DNA of 64,000 bases from Photobacterium kishitanii. GTDB lineage: Bacteria; Pseudomonadota; Gammaproteobacteria; Enterobacterales; Vibrionaceae. A program made the translations under genes and the position numbers. The stretch lies in the NCBI RefSeq assembly GCF_003026355.1, contig NZ_PYON01000002.1, positions 248,001-312,000 of the forward strand, in the 5' to 3' direction. This document shows positions 59,145 to 64,000 of the stretch, piece by piece; position 1 is the first letter of the stretch, and the number at the start of each line of letters is the position of its first letter. Below the pieces are notes generated by a model. It saw only the letters and a list, made by a program, of their open reading frames with translations. It did no database searches and was not told the origin of the DNA.

Positions 59145-62100
59145 ATGAAACACTTTTTATTCGTAATATGTTGTAAGTTTTTTATTTTAATTGTTTTATC
59201 TTTATTTTCGTTGGTGAGCTACGCACAACAATGTAGTTCAGGGATCAATGTGTCTAATGGACAGTATTATTTTGATGGTGATAATGTCCCTGGGACAACG
59301 GGATGGGGCGCACGTAACTTAACGGTTAATCCTACAGGGTTAAGTGGAGGAACTGGATCAGGTGGTCGTATTATTGTTGATTCAACATGGGGGTGGAATA
59401 ATGGTAATCAGTGGACAAATCGTAATGATGCAACAGAAGCAATCAATATTACCTTAACCATTAATGGTGTCACTTATGCGAGGTTAACTACGCCGAGTAA
59501 CAGTCAAAATACAGCCACATTATCAGCGTTAAATGGGGCGAGTTTTATCAGTGGTGGCGGTAATGTTAATGTGAATCCGTTTGGTCAATATACGCATGGT
59601 GCGCAGCTGTTATTACCCAATTCAGTGACAACAATCAGCAATGTTCAAATTTCAGGGACTGAAACCCCTTTTCAAGGTTCAGGTGGATTTTTTGGTATAG
59701 GCGCACAGGCCTCTGCTGGGGATGACGGTGGTATTCGAGTTAACTCTATTTTACAGTGTGGCTTTGAAGCAACAGATGCCCCTAGTAGTTATGGTATTGC
59801 CCGCCATAATCGTGATTTAGTGGCGACGAATTTACGTCTCGGCGCTAATGTTAGCTATGAGTCTACAAATTTAAATAGTACGTTAGCTGATAGAGATAGT
59901 TTTGATGATGGTATTAGTAGCTTTCCACAAAATATAATCGATCCCGTAACTGGAGCTATTAGTTTAACGGCAACAGTCACTAATGGTTCTGGAAGTAACA
60001 CTAATCTTGTTGGTTGGGTTGATTGGGATCAAGATAATATCTTTCAAGCAGACGAAGGTGTTGCGATTACTGTCCCTGCTGCTGGAAGTTCTAATTCTGC
60101 GTGTACCAATACAAGCGGTAATGATTTTTCCTGTAATTTAGATTTTGTTGTACCTACAGCTGATCGTTCTAATAGCGGTTATTTTTTCTCCCGTTTTAGA
60201 CTATCAACGGATGCATTAACGACGAGCACTATATCAACCAGCGTTACTGGTGGTGAAGTGGAAGATTACCGTTTTTGTATTGGTTGTTTTGATATTAGTG
60301 GTGCTATTTTTATTGATGAAAATGGTGATAGTAATATTACTGGAGATGGAGTTACAACTAATCAACCTTGGGTACATTTATACCGTGATGATGATAATGA
60401 TGGTGTACCAAGTGCGGGTGATACATTAGTCAAACAGCAAGTCGCCAATAATGGTACTTATCTCTTTTCGATGCTACCTATCGATACCTATTTCGTTGCA
60501 GTTGCACCACCAAAACTAAGTGGTGCATTGGCGGAACAAACTTATGCTGCCAGTAACACTTATAGTAATGCTTTCTGTGATGCCAATGGTGATGGTGCCG
60601 TTGGTGATATACCAAGGACGACTTCGGGAGCATGTTATAGCGGTATCGATGGTGATCGTGCTGATTCAACATCCAATTCAACAACGCGTGAACATATTAC
60701 CAAAGTTGATTTATCTTTTTCTTCTGGCAATCAAACCAATGTTGATTTTGGTTTTTCTTATAATGTGGTAACGAATACTGATAACAGTGGCCAGGGCTCG
60801 CTTGAGCAGTTTATCCGTAATGCAAATGCATTAACTGGTGCTAATGAAATGCGTTTTGTGCCCACAGTACCTGCAAATGATAGTGACGGCGGTGCTGATT
60901 GGTGGGTCGTAACGCCAACATCAAATTTAACGACTATAACGGGAACTAATGGTGCCAATACAACGATTGATGGTACCGCTTATAGCAATGCCGATGGCAC
61001 CACGATTATTGATCCAAATCCTGGTAATTTTTCCGCATCACAAACTATTGGTAGCAGTGATGGTTGTAGTGTTGAAACACTACCTGCGCTAGCAAAACCT
61101 GAGCTACAAATAGATCGTCCGACAAATAGCAGTGCTTATAATTCAGAGCTGTTAATAGTTAATGCCGATAATACTACGGTACGAAATGTGTCTTTAACAG
61201 GCGGCTCATTAGGTATTAATGTTTACTCAGGCGGGATCAGCGGAAGTTTATTTGAACAGAATTTGATTGGTATTGATCCTGCTGGTAATGATCGCGTGAT
61301 TGGGCAGGATACTTGCGGAACTTCTACAGGGTGTGCAGGTATTGCAATTGCGAATCCGAGTAATGCATCGTTAATTAGTTCGACGGGTATTATTCAAAAT
61401 AACGCTATTAAAACCGCCCATAACAATATCAGCTTTGGTAATTTAAATGGCCAAACAGCAACCGATCATTGGTTAGTTAAACATAATCAACTATTGGGTA
61501 CGACATCAACGTCAGGTAGTTATGTTTATCATAATATTTATATCCGTTATGGTATTCCTGCTTATCTTGATGTACTTGGCAATCTGATGCGTGATGCAAC
61601 AGGTGATGGTATTTATCAATTAGGTACCAGTAACGTAGCCCTTAATCAAACCTTTACCAGTAACGATATTCAAAACTCCGGTGCTGCGGGTATTCATGTC
61701 ACTTCAGGCCATACCGATATTATTACCTGTAACGTTATTCATAATAATGGCGGTGCGGGTGTTTCTGTCGATGGTAATACTAATGTTGATGGTTACCTCA
61801 TTACAAAAAATAGTTTTGCTGGTAATACATTAAACGCGATTGATTTACATCGTGGTACTACAGGGCAAGGAGTGTCATTAAATAATGATGCTTGTAATAC
61901 AGATGGTACCGGTGGTGCAAATAATAATCTTGCACGTCCTGAAATTTATTTTTCATTCTTAACTGGAACGAGTTTACGTGTCATTGGTAATTACTGTGGT
62001 ACAGGAACGTTTACGGTTGAAATATATAAAGCCAGTAGTGCGACAGGAGATATCGGAAGTGACGGTAAAGAGGCTGGAGAAGGATTAACTTTCCTCGGTG

Positions 62101-64000
62101 AGGTTACAGGACTTACAGGCGGTGCACTTGATGAAACATTAACGGTTGCAGGACTCTCTATTGGCGATGAGATTACTATTATCGTGCACCGTACAGCGGA
62201 TAGTGGGTTAGGTGTTGTTCAAGATACATCTGAGTTTAGTGCTAATAGCTTAGTCGATAGCTTAAATAAAGATTGGGGAGATGCGCCAGATAGCACGTCA
62301 GCAACAGGAGTAAATGATTATCACACCCTACGCGAAAATAATGGTGCTAACCATGTAATAAAAGATAGTAATAATGACAATACGCCAGATGTGATTCTGG
62401 GGGCGCTGATTGATGCTGACTTTAATGGTTTTAATACCTTAGATGCTTTAGGTGACAATCTAGATAACCTTAACGATGAAGATGGCGCTACTGCTGAAGG
62501 CTATTATGTTATTAACCGCCCTAAATCTATTAGTGTCACAATAACCAAAGATCCTACTTTAGCCACAGCAACATTCCATCTGCATGGTTGGTTTGATTGG
62601 AATCGAGATGGTGATTGGGATGATCCCGATGAACATGTCATAAATGAAACCACAGTTGCACCAGGTACGGCTAATTATAATTTTATGGTACCTGCAACAG
62701 CAGTATTAGGTGTCAGTTATGCTCGCTTTAGAGTTTGTAGTACAGGGGACTGTAATACCCCAACGGGTGCAAGTATTGATGGTGAGGTTGAAGATTATAG
62801 CGATATTAATATCAGTTTAGATTTTGGTGATGCGCCTGATAGTGGTGTCGGTGTTGGGCCTGATAATTATCGCACACTTGAAGCTGATGATGGCCCTCGT
62901 CATGAAACCAGTCCAGATCTGTATTTAGGTACGGGGACAGATACTGAAGTAGATGGATTACAAAATGCTACCGCAACGGGTGATAACACTAATAATACCA
63001 ATGATGAAGACAGTCTGACCTTACCGCCACTGACTACGTTAACCACTACTTACAATGCTACTGCTGTGACAAATAATACGACGGGTAACGATGCTTATGT
63101 GTATGCATGGCTGGATTTAGATCGTAATGGACGCTTTGATCGTGATGAACTCGTGAGTAATGGTACCGGAGCTGGTGGTGCAGTAGTGGTTGCCAATGGT
63201 GATACCAGCAAAACATTAACATGGCCAGGTATTTCGAGTTTAACTAATAATAGCGCGATCTATTTACGGATTCGTATTGTTGCTTCGTTATTAACCGATA
63301 TTGCAACTGGTTCTGATGAAGATCCGCGTTCATTTGGTTTGCAAACCAGTGGTGAAGTGGAAGATTATCGCTTACAAGTGGCAGATCAAGATTTTGGTGA
63401 TCTGCTAGATACCTATAAAACGTTAGCGTTAAGCGGTGGCCCTTATCATGGTTTAGGCAATATTAATAACCTGCATATTGGCAGTAATAACATTGATACT
63501 GAAGCGGATGGGCAACCGAGTGCGGCCGCGAATGATGATGATAATAATGTTAATGATGATGAAAATGCTTTTGCTACTTTGCCGGCCCCCATTCTGGCTT
63601 TAACTGCCTCAGAATACACAATCGCTGTGCCAGTTTATAATAATACGGGTAGCAGTGTTAATTTATCCGCATGGTTAGATTGGGATAATAATGGCCAATT
63701 TGAAGCGGAAGAGTATGCCACCGTCGTTGTGCCACATGGTACGGTTGTAGGTAACCCGATGACGTTAACGTTTACGGGGATTTCAGCAGCGAATGTTTCT
63801 ACAGCGGCATTACGTTTACGTTTGTCGACCGATAGTTTGGCAAATACTGCATGGGGTGGTGGTGCTTCAGATGGCGAGGTGGAAGACCATTATATTCCCG
63901 TGGGTGACTTTGATTTTGGTGATGCAAATGATGTGATTGCAGGTACCGCTGGCAGCAGTGGCGATTATCGTTCTCGTTTAGTCGATAATGGACCTTATCA
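59145..64000 (+). CDS. Giant exported GEVED/beta-helix protein, 3' end beyond the window
   Basis: Partial: open from the ATG at 59145 to the window end, more than 1,618 codons in one frame without a stop (checked by the in-frame GEVED motifs). Signal peptide about 1-29 (FILIVLSLFSLVSYA). First GEVED motif GEVEDYRFC near 371, followed by an SdrD-like domain (about 380-520, with DENGDSN and YRDDDNDGV), a parallel beta-helix-like region (about 540-940, many G-x-x-N turns), then further GEVED repeats near 1213, 1403 and 1577. Many Asp-rich stretches suggest Ca2+ binding. Likely a very large surface adhesin. It shares repeats with the divergent neighbour. Confidence 0.8.
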   Translation, partial: MKHFLFVICCKFFILIVLSLFSLVSYAQQCSSGINVSNGQYYFDGDNVPGTTGWGARNLTVNPTGLSGGTGSGGRIIVDSTWGWNNGNQWTNRNDATEAINITLTINGVTYARLTTPSNSQNTATLSALNGASFISGGGNVNVNPFGQYTHGAQLLLPNSVTTISNVQISGTETPFQGSGGFFGIGAQASAGDDGGIRVNSILQCGFEATDAPSSYGIARHNRDLVATNLRLGANVSYESTNLNSTLADRDSFDDGISSFPQNIIDPVTGAISLTATVTNGSGSNTNLVGWVDWDQDNIFQADEGVAITVPAAGSSNSACTNTSGNDFSCNLDFVVPTADRSNSGYFFSRFRLSTDALTTSTISTSVTGGEVEDYRFCIGCFDISGAIFIDENGDSNITGDGVTTNQPWVHLYRDDDNDGVPSAGDTLVKQQVANNGTYLFSMLPIDTYFVAVAPPKLSGALAEQTYAASNTYSNAFCDANGDGAVGDIPRTTSGACYSGIDGDRADSTSNSTTREHITKVDLSFSSGNQTNVDFGFSYNVVTNTDNSGQGSLEQFIRNANALTGANEMRFVPTVPANDSDGGADWWVVTPTSNLTTITGTNGANTTIDGTAYSNADGTTIIDPNPGNFSASQTIGSSDGCSVETLPALAKPELQIDRPTNSSAYNSELLIVNADNTTVRNVSLTGGSLGINVYSGGISGSLFEQNLIGIDPAGNDRVIGQDTCGTSTGCAGIAIANPSNASLISSTGIIQNNAIKTAHNNISFGNLNGQTATDHWLVKHNQLLGTTSTSGSYVYHNIYIRYGIPAYLDVLGNLMRDATGDGIYQLGTSNVALNQTFTSNDIQNSGAAGIHVTSGHTDIITCNVIHNNGGAGVSVDGNTNVDGYLITKNSFAGNTLNAIDLHRGTTGQGVSLNNDACNTDGTGGANNNLARPEIYFSFLTGTSLRVIGNYCGTGTFTVEIYKASSATGDIGSDGKEAGEGLTFLGEVTGLTGGALDETLTVAGLSIGDEITIIVHRTADSGLGVVQDTSEFSANSLVDSLNKDWGDAPDSTSATGVNDYHTLRENNGANHVIKDSNNDNTPDVILGALIDADFNGFNTLDALGDNLDNLNDEDGATAEGYYVINRPKSISVTITKDPTLATATFHLHGWFDWNRDGDWDDPDEHVINETTVAPGTANYNFMVPATAVLGVSYARFRVCSTGDCNTPTGASIDGEVEDYSDINISLDFGDAPDSGVGVGPDNYRTLEADDGPRHETSPDLYLGTGTDTEVDGLQNATATGDNTNNTNDEDSLTLPPLTTLTTTYNATAVTNNTTGNDAYVYAWLDLDRNGRFDRDELVSNGTGAGGAVVVANGDTSKTLTWPGISSLTNNSAIYLRIRIVASLLTDIATGSDEDPRSFGLQTSGEVEDYRLQVADQDFGDLLDTYKTLALSGGPYHGLGNINNLHIGSNNIDTEADGQPSAAANDDDNNVNDDENAFATLPAPILALTASEYTIAVPVYNNTGSSVNLSAWLDWDNNGQFEAEEYATVVVPHGTVVGNPMTLTFTGISAANVSTAALRLRLSTDSLANTAWGGGASDGEVEDHYIPVGDFDFGDANDVIAGTAGSSGDYRSRLVDNGPY

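Overview
The window comes from the chromosome of a luminous marine gammaproteobacterium of the genus Photobacterium, most likely the P. phosphoreum/P. kishitanii group. The main reason is a complete lux-rib cluster (luxCDABFEG followed by ribE, ribB, ribH, ribA) that includes luxF and has a divergent lumP beside it. The AT-rich composition, several CspA-type genes and Vibrionaceae-type housekeeping genes agree. The species is an inference; no rRNA or tRNA gene is visible.

Layout. 0-6.4 kb: Lon-type protease, a tandem pair of unknown membrane-anchored small proteins, a cspA-type gene, an unknown 123-residue protein and putP. 6.4-7.9 kb: a 1.5-kb AT-rich stretch with no convincing gene. 7.9-19.7 kb: the light-organ block. 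lumP encodes the lumazine antenna protein, luxCDE the fatty aldehyde complex, luxAB luciferase, luxF the non-fluorescent flavoprotein, luxG a flavin reductase, and ribEBHA make flavin and lumazine. Several intergenic hairpins punctuate it. 19.7-23.1 kb: hcp and norR for nitrosative stress, with a sigma-54-type promoter in front of hcp. 23.2-28.3 kb: a giant AsmA-family protein and a MurR/RpiR regulator. 28.4-32.9 kb: a LysR regulator divergent from a self-contained molybdopterin-FAD-[2Fe-2S] fusion oxidoreductase. 33-38.2 kb: murQ, mltC and katG.

38.2-44.6 kb: a 37-bp tandem repeat, a small membrane protein, a TerC-family transporter and a complete yjfIJKLMC-type envelope-stress operon. 44.7-49.6 kb: a b-type cytochrome divergent from a MOSC-FAD-[2Fe-2S] fusion, then a secreted lipoprotein 5'-nucleotidase. 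50-54.6 kb: a second cspA-type gene, fetAB, pdxY, an unusual degenerate cold-shock-domain gene with a long leader, and a YheO-type regulator. 54.7-64 kb: two divergent giant exported GEVED-repeat proteins. The second runs off the window and stays open for more than 1,600 codons.

How it fits together: the lux-rib block couples light production to its own supply of FMN and 6,7-dimethyl-8-ribityllumazine. Three other loci are redox or nitrosative-stress modules (hcp/norR, the Mo fusion, the MOSC fusion). The most unusual items are the Mo-FAD-FeS fusion with its LysR partner, the paired small proteins at 2.8-3.4 kb, the cold-shock-like protein lacking RNA-binding aromatics, and the divergent GEVED giants.
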